A DNA stretch of 64,000 nt, from positions 1 through 64,000 of the forward strand of contig DATGMF010000082.1 of assembly GCA_035293765.1 (NCBI GenBank). The letters run 5' to 3'. Made by a program: the position numbers and the translations under genes. Within the stretch, counting starts at the first letter, position 1. Every line of letters begins with the position of its first letter. Positions 8,286-16,542 of the stretch are shown piece by piece. The notes beneath the pieces are model-generated. The model was not told the origin of the DNA and searched no databases. It saw only the letters and a list, made by a program, of their open reading frames with translations. Origin of the DNA: DASRHT01 sp035293765. Its GTDB lineage: Bacteria; Chloroflexota; Ktedonobacteria; Ktedonobacterales; Ktedonobacteraceae.

Positions 8286-11200
8286 TTATTGGTCTCCTTC
8301 GAAACCGGACAGATTAATACCCAGTTCGGGCATCACATCATTGGAAGTGTCCTCAACAAATTGGATTTTCTGCTCGTCTTCATTGAGGACCTCAACATTG
8401 ATGCCCAGGCTTTGCAATTCCTTCACTAACACTTTGAAAGATTCGGGAACGCCGGGCTCTAGAATATTTTCGCCCTTGACAATAGCTTCGTAGGTTTTTA
8501 CGCGACCTACCACGTCGTCCGACTTCACTGTCAGGATTTCCTGTAGAATGTTTGCCGCTCCATACGCTTCCAGCGCCCACACTTCCATTTCACCGAAGCG
8601 CTGACCGCCAAACTGCGCTTTACCACCCAGCGGCTGCTGCGTAATCAAGCTGTATGGGCCGGTCGAACGGGCATGCACTTTGTCTTCGACAAGGTGGGCC
8701 AGTTTTAACATATAGGTATAGCCTACGGTAATGGGATGGTCGAATGGCTGGCCGGTACGCCCGTCATAAAGCTGCACTTTTCCGGTTTCAGGCAGATTGG
8801 ACCGGCGCAGGAACTCCTCGATATCCTCCTCGGTCGCTCCGTCGAATACCGGCGTGGCAATCTTCACCCCCAGCACGCTGGCCGCCCAGCCCAGATGTGT
8901 CTCCATGATCTGCCCGATATTCATGCGGTGCGGCACGCCCAGAGGATTGAGGATGATATCAACCGGTGTGCCATCGGGCAGGAACGGCATATCCTCTATC
9001 GGCAGGACGCGCGAAATGACGCCTTTGTTACCATGACGCCCCGCCATCTTGTCGCCTGCGCCAATTTTGCGCTTCTGAGCAATGCTCACGCGCACGAGCT
9101 GATTAACGCCTGGAGGCAGTTCATCACCTGCATCGCGCGAGAATACCTTGACTTCGACAACCTTGCCACGCTCACCGTGCGGGACCCGCAGCGAGGTATC
9201 TTTGACTTCGCGGGCCTTCTCACCGAAAATGGCGCGTAGCAGTTTCTCTTCGGCGGTCAGCTCGGTCTCACCTTTGGGGGTGATTTTGCCGACCAGGATA
9301 TCTTGCGGGCCAACTTCCGCGCCCACATAGATAATGCCTCGCTCGTCAAGGTTGCGCAGCCCTTCTTCACCAACATTGGGAATATCGCGCGTAATCTCTT
9401 CCGGCCCGAGCTTAGTATCACGCGCATCGACCTCGTACTTTTCTATATGAATCGACGTGAAAAGGTCTTCGCGGACAATGCGCTCGCTGATGAGGATAGC
9501 GTCCTCAAAGTTGCCGCCCTCCCAGCTCATAAAGGCCACCAGGATATTCTGCCCCAGAGCCAACTCGCCGTTCTCAGTCGATGAGCTATCGGCGATCACC
9601 TGTCCGGCAGTTACATAGTCGCCCTTGCGCACAATCGGGCGCTGGTTGATACAGGTGCCAGCGTTTGAGCGTACGAACTTGCGCAAACGATAGGTATGGA
9701 CATCGCCATTTTCGTCAACCACTTCGATGCGGCGCGCCGTCGCGGAAACAACCTCACCCTCTACCTGGCTGATAACCACCTGCCCCGAGTCGATTGCGAC
9801 CTGGCGCTCGATACCAGTGCCACAAATCGGCGATTGCGGACGCAGGAGCGGCACTGCCTGGCGCTGCATATTCGCGCCCATCAGCGCGCGGTTCACGTCG
9901 TCGTGTTCAAGGAACGGGATCAGCGCCGTGGCAACGCTTACAGTCTGACGCGGCGACACATCCATGAAATCGATATTGTCGGAGTTCTCCATGAAGAACT
10001 CACCCTGGTAACGTGCCAGGACACGCTCTTCCTCAAACTCCCCGTTCTCGCTCAGCGTTGCGTTGGACTGGGCAATCCAGAAGTTCTCTTCATCGTCGGC
10101 GGTATGATACTCAACTTCATCGGTAACAAACGGCGTCACCCGCACCATAGCGTCGCCCAACAACTGCGACAGCTTGTTGAAGAGCGCCTGATCAACGCGC
10201 ACAAAATTGCGCGCTTTGAAAAGCACCTCGCCACTTTCGGTCTTGATATCCTCGCGCTCACGACCATAGAGGCCGCGCAGTTCACGGCCAATCAAACGCG
10301 GATCGTTCGCTGGAAGACGTTTACAGACGCGCCGGTAAGGGGTCTCGATAAAGCCGTAAGGGTTGATCTGCCCATACGTCGCCAGGTTACCGATCAGACC
10401 GATGTTCGGCCCTTCAGGAGTTTCAATCGGACAAATGCGGCCATAATGCGACTGGTGGACGTCGCGCACATCAAAGCCTGCACGCTCGCGCGAAAGTCCT
10501 CCAGGTCCCAGGGCGGATAGACGACGCTTATGGCCGATCTCGGCCAGAGCATTGGTCTGGTCCATAAACTGGGAAAGCTGGCTGCCGCCGAAGAATTCCT
10601 TCATCGCCGCCACAACGGGACGGATATTGATCAGTGCGTTGGGAGTGGCTTGCCCGGGCTCCTGAATGCTCATACGCTCTTTCACCACGCGTTCCATGCG
10701 CAGCAGGCCAACGCGGAACTGCGTCTGGATCAGCTCGCCCACGCAGCGCACACGACGATTGCCCAGGTGGTCAATGTCATCCTTACGTCCACGTCCATTG
10801 TTGAGCATTACCAGGCGGCGCACAATATTCACCAGATCATCCTGCGTCAGAATGCGCTGGCTCTGAGGAATAGCAAGGTCGAGCTTGCGGTTCAATTTAT
10901 AGCGGCCAACACTCCCCAGATCATAACGGCGCGCGTTAAAGAACAGGTTTTTCACCAGCGAGCGCGCGTTATCGAGAGTGGCGGGATCGCCCGGGCGCAG
11001 CTTCTTATAGAGTTCGAGCAGCGCCTCTTCCTCTTTCTTGACGGGGTCGCGGTCAAGAGTCGCCTGGATATAACGCACAGTGGGATCGTTATCGACCCCC
11101 TGGAAAGCATCAAGAATGCCCTGGTCGGTAGAAAGATCCAGGTTTTCAACATGCCACTGATCCTTAGCCAGGCTTGCGATAGCACGCAGCAGCGTCGTCA

Positions 11201-11783
11201 CCGGTAGCTTGCGCTTGCGATCAATTTTCACTGTGAGAAGATTTTTATTGCTGGTCTCAAACTCCAGCCAGGCGCCACGCGCGGGTATTAGCTTGGCGGC
11301 ATAGAGTTTTTTGCCGGTGGTAGCATCTTCATCGACGGTGAAGTAAACACCAGGAGAACGAACGAGCTGGCTTACCACCACGCGTTCCGCTCCGTTAATA
11401 ATAAAGGTGCCTTCTTTAGTCATCAAGGGAAAATCACCCATGAAGATATCCTTCTCGATGATTTCACCCGTCTCTTTATTAATCAGGCGCGCTTTTACAT
11501 TTAAGGGTGCGGCGTAGGTAGCATCGCGGTCGCGACACTCGTCCTCCGAATATTTTGGCTTGCCAAAGGGTTCAGGTGGTACAATAAATTCCAGGCTTAG
11601 ATTTTTGCCAGTAAAATCTTCGATAGGGGAGATTTCATCAAAAAGTTCTCGTAGACCTTCTTTCTTAAACCATTCAAAGGAGTCGAGCTGAATCTGAATT
11701 AATCCTGGCATTGGTCGTATGTCCGGGATACGCGCAAAAGAGACACGTTCCGGTAGGGCAACAGCCCTCGTACGTATTGCCAT
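8286..11783 (-). CDS. rpoB: DNA-directed RNA polymerase subunit beta
   Basis: The 1165-aa catalytic beta subunit begins MAIRTRAVALPERVSFARIP and includes the fork-loop and rifampicin-pocket region SQLSQFMDQTNALAEIGHKR, followed by RLSALGPGGLSRERAGF. The pocket residues matching E. coli D516, H526 and S531 are all wild type, so rifampicin sensitivity is predicted. The C-terminal region has GGKAQFGGQRFGEMEVWALE. It is the first gene of the operon. The usual upstream rplK-rplA-rplJ-rplL genes are absent here, so rpoB is driven by its own promoter at 12283-12311 through a long leader. Confidence 0.98.
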   Translation of the reverse strand: MAIRTRAVALPERVSFARIPDIRPMPGLIQIQLDSFEWFKKEGLRELFDEISPIEDFTGKNLSLEFIVPPEPFGKPKYSEDECRDRDATYAAPLNVKARLINKETGEIIEKDIFMGDFPLMTKEGTFIINGAERVVVSQLVRSPGVYFTVDEDATTGKKLYAAKLIPARGAWLEFETSNKNLLTVKIDRKRKLPVTTLLRAIASLAKDQWHVENLDLSTDQGILDAFQGVDNDPTVRYIQATLDRDPVKKEEEALLELYKKLRPGDPATLDNARSLVKNLFFNARRYDLGSVGRYKLNRKLDLAIPQSQRILTQDDLVNIVRRLVMLNNGRGRKDDIDHLGNRRVRCVGELIQTQFRVGLLRMERVVKERMSIQEPGQATPNALINIRPVVAAMKEFFGGSQLSQFMDQTNALAEIGHKRRLSALGPGGLSRERAGFDVRDVHQSHYGRICPIETPEGPNIGLIGNLATYGQINPYGFIETPYRRVCKRLPANDPRLIGRELRGLYGREREDIKTESGEVLFKARNFVRVDQALFNKLSQLLGDAMVRVTPFVTDEVEYHTADDEENFWIAQSNATLSENGEFEEERVLARYQGEFFMENSDNIDFMDVSPRQTVSVATALIPFLEHDDVNRALMGANMQRQAVPLLRPQSPICGTGIERQVAIDSGQVVISQVEGEVVSATARRIEVVDENGDVHTYRLRKFVRSNAGTCINQRPIVRKGDYVTAGQVIADSSSTENGELALGQNILVAFMSWEGGNFEDAILISERIVREDLFTSIHIEKYEVDARDTKLGPEEITRDIPNVGEEGLRNLDERGIIYVGAEVGPQDILVGKITPKGETELTAEEKLLRAIFGEKAREVKDTSLRVPHGERGKVVEVKVFSRDAGDELPPGVNQLVRVSIAQKRKIGAGDKMAGRHGNKGVISRVLPIEDMPFLPDGTPVDIILNPLGVPHRMNIGQIMETHLGWAASVLGVKIATPVFDGATEEDIEEFLRRSNLPETGKVQLYDGRTGQPFDHPITVGYTYMLKLAHLVEDKVHARSTGPYSLITQQPLGGKAQFGGQRFGEMEVWALEAYGAANILQEILTVKSDDVVGRVKTYEAIVKGENILEPGVPESFKVLVKELQSLGINVEVLNEDEQKIQFVEDTSNDVMPELGINLSGFEGDQ

Positions 11784-11920
11784 GCGTGATATTCTCCTCT
11801 CACCTAATCGCCCATGAGGAATTCGAGAGACAAACGGAACCGAATCTCTCTCGTGTAAACGGAAAAATCAAAAAAGATAATTACCTCAAATAATGCCTGT
11901 GTTGTGAAACGGCTTATGAC

Positions 11921-11959
11921 AAGAAAAGTAACCGCTTGCAAGCGCAATAAGCGGTTACT
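11921..11959 (-). terminator. Terminator-like hairpin in the rpoB leader (possible attenuator)
   Basis: AGTAACCGCTT at 11927-11937 pairs perfectly over 11 bp with AAGCGGTTACT at 11949-11959 (loop 11 nt). On the minus strand it is followed by TTTTCTTG, a short U-rich tract. The inner sequence CGCTTGCAAGCG at 11934-11945 is itself a 12-bp palindrome, so a mutually exclusive hairpin is possible. It lies between the promoter and the rpoB start, about 145 bases before the ATG, so a simple end-of-gene terminator makes little sense and attenuation is plausible. Confidence 0.55.
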
Positions 11960-12282
11960 CCTACTCCTCTACGTCTGCATGTTGATTGTCAGTCGTCCAC
12001 ACAACGATCCCCTCCACAGAAGGTAAACAGAACGAGCGCCCAAATAGAAACAGCAAAAAGCCCACACTGGTCACCTCTATCCTATTAGCTCGCGCCTCCA
12101 GACGTTTTGCATCTTGAACGGATAAGGCTAGACTCCATGTGGTCGAGTAGTATCCTCACATACAGTTGGGGAGTGATGCGTTCGACACGCTACTAAATGT
12201 TTCGTTTCCTGGCCTCTGTTCGCTACCATGTTCCGGGTTTTATAACGCCTTGTAATTAGTATACGCACTCCAGCAAGTGGTA
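11960..12282 (-). other. Long 5' leader of rpoB
   Basis: About 320 bases lie between the promoter and the terminator-like hairpin. I see no gene here: possible short frames on the minus strand have no good ribosome binding site. The region may fold as part of an attenuation or antitermination leader. Confidence 0.4.
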
Positions 12283-12311
12283 AGTATACTACTTTTGAAA
12301 AAACATGTCAA
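12283..12311 (-). promoter_or_regulatory. Near-consensus housekeeping promoter for rpoBC
   Basis: On the minus strand TTGACA (12311-12306) and TATACT (12288-12283) are separated by exactly 17 bp with an A/T-rich spacer. This predicts a transcript start near 12276 and a leader of about 490 nt to rpoB. A second TATACT at 12263-12258 lacks a good -35 box. Confidence 0.85.
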
Positions 12312-12418
12312 CACTTTTAGCACTGCTTTGTTTGCAAAGTAGTTTTGATCAAGGCGGACTCATATCTGTAATTATTAACACGCGGCATACGCTTTTTATT
12401 CCTGGCATTGTAACATTA

Positions 12419-13252
12419 TTATGCCAGGACTATTTTCTCTTCCGCGCCCAGAAGAGCCTTCTCAATCTCCTTTCCCAGAGCAGGATTCCAGATCTGTTGC
12501 GCATCTGTCCAGTACTCGTGCAACAGGGCCAGTAAGCGCCGCCGATCATGCTCATCAAGCAAGCGCAGGTCTATCATCGATTCGGGCGTTCCGGGGTAAA
12601 TAATGGTGAGTACCGAACCATCGATCCGCAGCGCGATATGATTGCTGAGTTGATAGCGTTGTGCCGCACCTAACTTACGACAGAAGGAAATCGCACCGAT
12701 GCAGCCAATGACGATAAAAGTACCAGAGATGCCACTTACCACCAACCCGGCCAGACTCAACACAATAGCGATAGCGGTGGCAAATACCGCCAGCACAATA
12801 TTGGGCAGGTGCGGCGTCCAGCCGATAAGCATCTCGGGCAACATGCCAACAAGTACGCCAACAAAACACCAGAAGGCGCTATGCATGATCCAGAAAATGC
12901 TGGTCAGATTTTCTGCCACAAGATCGCGCACAATCAACGAGTCCTGCCCTACCAGGATGATCATCCCCTTGCGATAGCCGGAACGAAGGGCAACGAGGAA
13001 GCGCAGCACAAAAACGCTGCCACCGAGCATAAGGAAAGCGACAAACCAGAGGAGAAACTCCAGCGCATCCTGCCACTTGAGGTAAAACGTGAAGTCATGG
13101 CTATAGGTCGTCCAGAGTTGCTTGCTCACTACCAGGGCAATCATAGCCAGCAGCAGGCAACCCCCTAACATCAGCCATCCCCGCATGTTGATACGCTTAT
13201 AAGATGAGCGCCCCAAATAGAAGTGGTAGGTCTCTTTCACAGATTGCGGCAT
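12419..13252 (-). CDS. Multi-pass membrane protein of unknown function
   Basis: I do not recognise this 277-aa protein. It has about four to five hydrophobic segments (near residues 25-45, 66-87, 125-150 and 158-195). They are followed by a soluble C-terminal part of about 80 residues that begins QRYQLSNHIALRIDGSVLTI and looks like a small beta-rich domain of the PH type found in some membrane proteins; that reading is inference only. It stands alone between the rpoB promoter and cysK, with its own promoter at 13300-13328. Confidence 0.8.
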   Translation of the reverse strand: MPQSVKETYHFYLGRSSYKRINMRGWLMLGGCLLLAMIALVVSKQLWTTYSHDFTFYLKWQDALEFLLWFVAFLMLGGSVFVLRFLVALRSGYRKGMIILVGQDSLIVRDLVAENLTSIFWIMHSAFWCFVGVLVGMLPEMLIGWTPHLPNIVLAVFATAIAIVLSLAGLVVSGISGTFIVIGCIGAISFCRKLGAAQRYQLSNHIALRIDGSVLTIIYPGTPESMIDLRLLDEHDRRRLLALLHEYWTDAQQIWNPALGKEIEKALLGAEEKIVLA

Positions 13253-13299
13253 CGTTTTACCCCATTTATCATCGATTACAGGTCAGACCCGTTAAGCAG

Positions 13300-13328
13300 A
13301 GTATACGAGTAAAAGTTTCTGTTGCTAA
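13300..13328 (-). promoter_or_regulatory. Predicted promoter for the 12419-13252 membrane-protein gene
   Basis: On the minus strand TTAGCA (13328-13323) and TATACT (13305-13300) are spaced by 17 bp. This places a start about 40 bp upstream of the ATG. Confidence 0.6.
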
Positions 13329-13460
13329 TTTGCCATAGCGCAATGGTATTCCTAATTGTCTTAACGATTCAATCATGGAAATGAGTTACAATCTCGCGAA
13401 AGATTGTCAGAATATGATACCAAAGGTCCATTCAGGTCATGCCATTCGGGCTATCCTGGA

Positions 13461-14408
13461 TCATCCGCGTGGGTTGCCTCTGAGATCATCAAAGAGGATC
13501 GTGTGCAGGTAACGTTCGGCTGCGCTGGGGAAGAGGGTTACAATAACTTTGCCGCGATTTTGCTCTTTACGCGCTTCTTGCAGAGCTGCCCAGGCCACGG
13601 CTCCGCTGCTAATACCAATGGATAGCCCCTCCTGCTCCATAATGCGGATGGCGGTGGTCACTGCATCATGGTCGGTGACCGGAATAATGTGATCGATCAG
13701 ATCGACCCTGAGCGTATCCGGCAGAAAACCAGGCCCCAGGCCCTCGATGCGGTGTGGACCCGGACGCCCGCCGGAGAGTACCGCGCATGTCGCAGGCTCA
13801 ACCGCGATCACTTCGACAGTGGGTTTGCGTGCCCGCAGGCCCTCTGCAACGCCCGTCAGGGTGCCTCCCGTGCCAACGCCTATCACGACGATGTCAACAG
13901 CACCACCCGTTTCTTCCCAGATCTCAACCGCTGTGCCTTCGCGGTGAGCGCGGGGATTGGCCTGGTTGTAGAATTGCTGCGGATACCAGGCGTTGGGCAG
14001 AGATGTACGTAGTTCGGTGACTTTATTGATCGCGCCGCGCATCCCCTGGCCCGCCGGAGTCAGGACGACCTGCGCGCCAAAGCGTTGCAGGAGGAGACGG
14101 CGTTCCAGGCCGATAGTATCGGGCATGGTAAGAATACAATGATAGCCACGAGCGGCGGCGAGCCAGGCGAGCGACACTCCCATATTGCCACTGGTCGGCT
14201 CGATAATGGTGCTGTTCGGATGCAACAACCCCTGTGCCTCCGCCTCACAGACCATCTGGAACGCGATACGATCTTTCGCACTTCCCCCGGGGCTAAACAT
14301 CTCTAGCTTGGCTAGTAGCGTCGCTCCCGCGCCAGCCGCAAAACGCTTTAGCTCGACCAGAGGCGTGTGGCCGATCAGCTCGGTCACGTCTTTTGCCCAG
14401 TGGGCCAT
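13461..14408 (-). CDS. Cysteine synthase family protein (PLP-dependent O-acetylserine sulfhydrylase type)
   Basis: This 315-aa fold-type II PLP enzyme has the lysine that binds PLP at K45 in SPGGSAKDRIA. The substrate loop reads PTSGNMG (residues 71-77), where typical CysK/CysM have TSGNTG, and the phosphate-binding loop is GVGTGGTLTG. The C-terminal GISSGA motif is present. It should make cysteine from an activated serine and sulfide, but the Thr-to-Met change in the substrate loop could alter the acceptor, so CysM or cystathionine beta-synthase-like roles remain possible. It lies 6 bp downstream of a receiver-domain gene in an Rrf2-led operon. Confidence 0.9.
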   Translation of the reverse strand: MAHWAKDVTELIGHTPLVELKRFAAGAGATLLAKLEMFSPGGSAKDRIAFQMVCEAEAQGLLHPNSTIIEPTSGNMGVSLAWLAAARGYHCILTMPDTIGLERRLLLQRFGAQVVLTPAGQGMRGAINKVTELRTSLPNAWYPQQFYNQANPRAHREGTAVEIWEETGGAVDIVVIGVGTGGTLTGVAEGLRARKPTVEVIAVEPATCAVLSGGRPGPHRIEGLGPGFLPDTLRVDLIDHIIPVTDHDAVTTAIRIMEQEGLSIGISSGAVAWAALQEARKEQNRGKVIVTLFPSAAERYLHTILFDDLRGNPRG

Positions 14409-14414
14409 ACGTTC

Positions 14415-14837
14415 CTAGCCTTCCCTTCCTTCCGGCAATAAGGCTTCAATGATGCTGATGAGCTCTTGCATATTGAATGGCTTGCGCAGCAGAATACCCG
14501 TTTGCAGGCCCATGCGATGGAGTTCCCAATCATGGCTGCCGGTAATTACAACAATTGGGGTGTTCTTTGTGTTGCTATGCCCACGCAGGATTTTATATAA
14601 AGATACACCATCAAGATTAGGCAACCCCACGTCTAACAGGATCAGGTCCGCGCCTATGTCCGGTAACTGGTCTTTCGCAGCTTGCCCGTCTGCAATAAAA
14701 TGAAGTCGCCACCCGCCAACACATTCCAGCATATCCTGGAACATATCATTCAAGTGTGGATCATCTTCGACGATAGCTATTAGTTTGCTATTCTTCGATG
14801 CTTCAACCACGGCTACCATCCCCTTTTGCGCTTTCAT
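14415..14837 (-). CDS. Stand-alone response-regulator receiver domain
   Basis: This is a single CheY-like domain of about 140 aa with no output domain. The acidic pocket (IVEDD), the phospho-acceptor Asp near residue 69 in LILLDVGLPNLDG, the Thr of VVITGS and the conserved Lys in LLRKPF are all present, so it should be phosphorylatable. I chose ATG 14837, with GAGG just upstream; a GTG one codon earlier is also open. It sits between an Rrf2 regulator (34 bp upstream) and cysteine synthase (6 bp downstream). No cognate kinase is adjacent. Confidence 0.9.
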   Translation of the reverse strand: MKAQKGMVAVVEASKNSKLIAIVEDDPHLNDMFQDMLECVGGWRLHFIADGQAAKDQLPDIGADLILLDVGLPNLDGVSLYKILRGHSNTKNTPIVVITGSHDWELHRMGLQTGILLRKPFNMQELISIIEALLPEGREG

Positions 14838-14874
14838 CACGCCTCTACTTCCACTTTGCCATTTTCTCTCATAT

Positions 14875-15312
14875 TTAGATATAATACATTGTCTCTGTGC
14901 TGCCCGTGCGATGGCGCTGGGCCAGCTCTTCTATGGTGGTAGATGCGAGTAATTGTTGCGTCATGACATCTATCTGCTGCCAGATCCCGCGCAGAGCGCA
15001 GCCGGGGGAAAGCTTGCACGTATCAGGATTTGGCAAACACTCCATCGGGGGCACATATCCCTCCAGCGCCTGCATTACCTGCGCCATTGTGATCTGACCT
15101 GGTGGCTTCGCCAGCATATGCCCCCCTTTAGGCCCACGAACACTTTTCACCAGGCCCTCTTTTCGTAGCACCATGAGGATTTGATCGAGGTATTGCTCCG
15201 GGATATATTGCCTGGTAGCAATATCCGCGCTTTCAATCGGCCCCTGCCCGTAATACGCAGCCATGTCGAGCATCGCTCGCAGACCATAATCCCCCTTCAT
15301 TGTTAGTTTCAT
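14875..15312 (-). CDS. Rrf2 family transcriptional regulator with cluster-type cysteines
   Basis: The 145-aa protein begins MKLTMKGDYGLRAMLDMA, the winged helix-turn-helix of the Rrf2/IscR/CymR family. It keeps three cysteines in the pattern C-x6-C-x5-C (ECLPNPDTCKLSPGC), which in relatives bind an iron-sulfur cluster. It leads an operon with a receiver and cysteine synthase, so control of cysteine or Fe-S supply is a reasonable inference, as for CymR and IscR. A palindrome over its own promoter suggests autorepression. Confidence 0.92.
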   Translation of the reverse strand: MKLTMKGDYGLRAMLDMAAYYGQGPIESADIATRQYIPEQYLDQILMVLRKEGLVKSVRGPKGGHMLAKPPGQITMAQVMQALEGYVPPMECLPNPDTCKLSPGCALRGIWQQIDVMTQQLLASTTIEELAQRHRTGSTETMYYI

Positions 15313-15357
15313 ACCGGGAACCTTTCAGGGCAAAGTAATCGATTTATGATCCTTTTT

Positions 15358-15396
15358 TCCTAATGTTAGGATATATCAGTAACGAATGCATGTCAA
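15358..15396 (-). promoter_or_regulatory. Promoter of the Rrf2-receiver-cysteine synthase operon with overlapping palindromic operator
   Basis: On the minus strand TTGACA (15396-15391) and TATCCT (15373-15368) are separated by 17 bp. The palindrome TCCTAATGTTAGGA (15358-15371, two 6-bp arms and a 2-bp centre) covers the -10 box and the start region. This is the expected place for a repressor site, most simply for the Rrf2 protein itself. Confidence 0.7.
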
Positions 15397-15512
15397 TGGG
15401 TTTGATGGCATTGCCCCGGATTCACTTAACATAATTCCGACAAGTTTTCCCCTTCTATAGAGAGGGAACTATTAAATTCTGCTGAGAATAATGGGAAATA
15501 CTATTTCTAGCC

Positions 15513-15541
15513 TTGCAGGAAGCACTAATCATATCTATAAT
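15513..15541 (+). promoter_or_regulatory. Promoter for the two-component operon at 15643
   Basis: TTGCAG (15513-15518), a 17-bp spacer and TATAAT (15536-15541) form a strong promoter about 100 bp upstream of the response-regulator start. The interval 15313-15642 therefore holds two divergent promoters and no gene. Confidence 0.75.
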
Positions 15542-15642
15542 GAAGCCTGGAAGAGTGAAACTCATAGAGGCGTTTCCTTTGAACCCTTCTATGCAGGGGC
15601 AGGTGTACCTTTATACCAGTTGGAGAATCTGGGGGGAGAGCT

Positions 15643-16407
15643 ATGCAGCAAAGCAATACCTGGCAAGCAAACCAGACTAATCAGGAGAACAAGCCACTTT
15701 TAAAAGTGCTCGTCATTGATGATGCTGAAAATATTATTGAGTTCATCCGGCTAGGACTGCGCTATGAAGGTTTCCAGGTGGAAGCGGCCCCCGACGGCGA
15801 GCAGGGAGTAATAGCAGCGCAACGCATTAATCCAGACGTGATCATCCTTGATGTGATGATGCCTGGTATTGATGGACTCGAAGTCTGTCGGCGCATACGC
15901 TCCAATCCTACCACCAGCGATATCCCCATTCTGATGTTGACCGCCAAAGACGAGGTGAGTGACCGCATCCTGGGCCTGCAGACCGGCGCCGACGATTATT
16001 TGACGAAGCCGTTTGATTTTTACGAGTTGTTAGAGCGCATTCGAGCAATTTTACGCCGCCAGAATCGCGCCAGGAGCATACAATCGGGCGAAAATGATAG
16101 CAGCAGCCAGATCCTGCAATTTGGCGATCTACGGCTGAATACCGCAACGCGGGAGGTTACGCGTGGCAATCGCTTAATCGAGCTGACCGCAACGGAATAT
16201 AATCTTTTGCATCTTTTTATGAGTCACCCACGGCAGGTATTGGATCGCCAGACGATTCTCAATCGTGTCTGGGGATATGACTTCCTCGGTGAGACCAATA
16301 TTATTGAAGTATATGTACGCTATCTTCGTGAGAAGATCGAGGATTCGCCAAGCTCACCCCGACTGATCCAGACAGTACGCAGCGTGGGGTATGTTTTGAA
16401 GGGCTAG
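15643..16407 (+). CDS. OmpR/PhoB-type response regulator
   Basis: This 254-aa regulator has an N-terminal receiver with the acidic pair D26/D27, phospho-acceptor D70 in VIILDVMMPGIDG, and the switch residues T100 and K122. It is followed by a winged-helix DNA-binding domain (LTATEYNLLHLFMSHPRQVL ... VYVRYLREKIEDS ... IQTVRSVGYVLKG). The ATG has a GGGGGGAGAG ribosome binding site. It is transcribed with the downstream histidine kinase. Targets cannot be told from the sequence. Confidence 0.95.
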   Translation: MQQSNTWQANQTNQENKPLLKVLVIDDAENIIEFIRLGLRYEGFQVEAAPDGEQGVIAAQRINPDVIILDVMMPGIDGLEVCRRIRSNPTTSDIPILMLTAKDEVSDRILGLQTGADDYLTKPFDFYELLERIRAILRRQNRARSIQSGENDSSSQILQFGDLRLNTATREVTRGNRLIELTATEYNLLHLFMSHPRQVLDRQTILNRVWGYDFLGETNIIEVYVRYLREKIEDSPSSPRLIQTVRSVGYVLKG

Positions 16408-16542
16408 CCCTTTCTTGCCGAATGATTGAGCTTCGTAGAGACTCGATTTGATTTATCGCGTCCTGCGTCGTTGACTATGCTAAATAGCAAAGCCCTTAGG
16501 GATACTACAAATTTTTTTTATCAGGTTAAGCGGGAGCGCAGC

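Noticed and set aside
9696..10520. Plus-strand open frame (274 codons) opposite rpoB
   Set aside because: Antisense shadow of a highly conserved gene.
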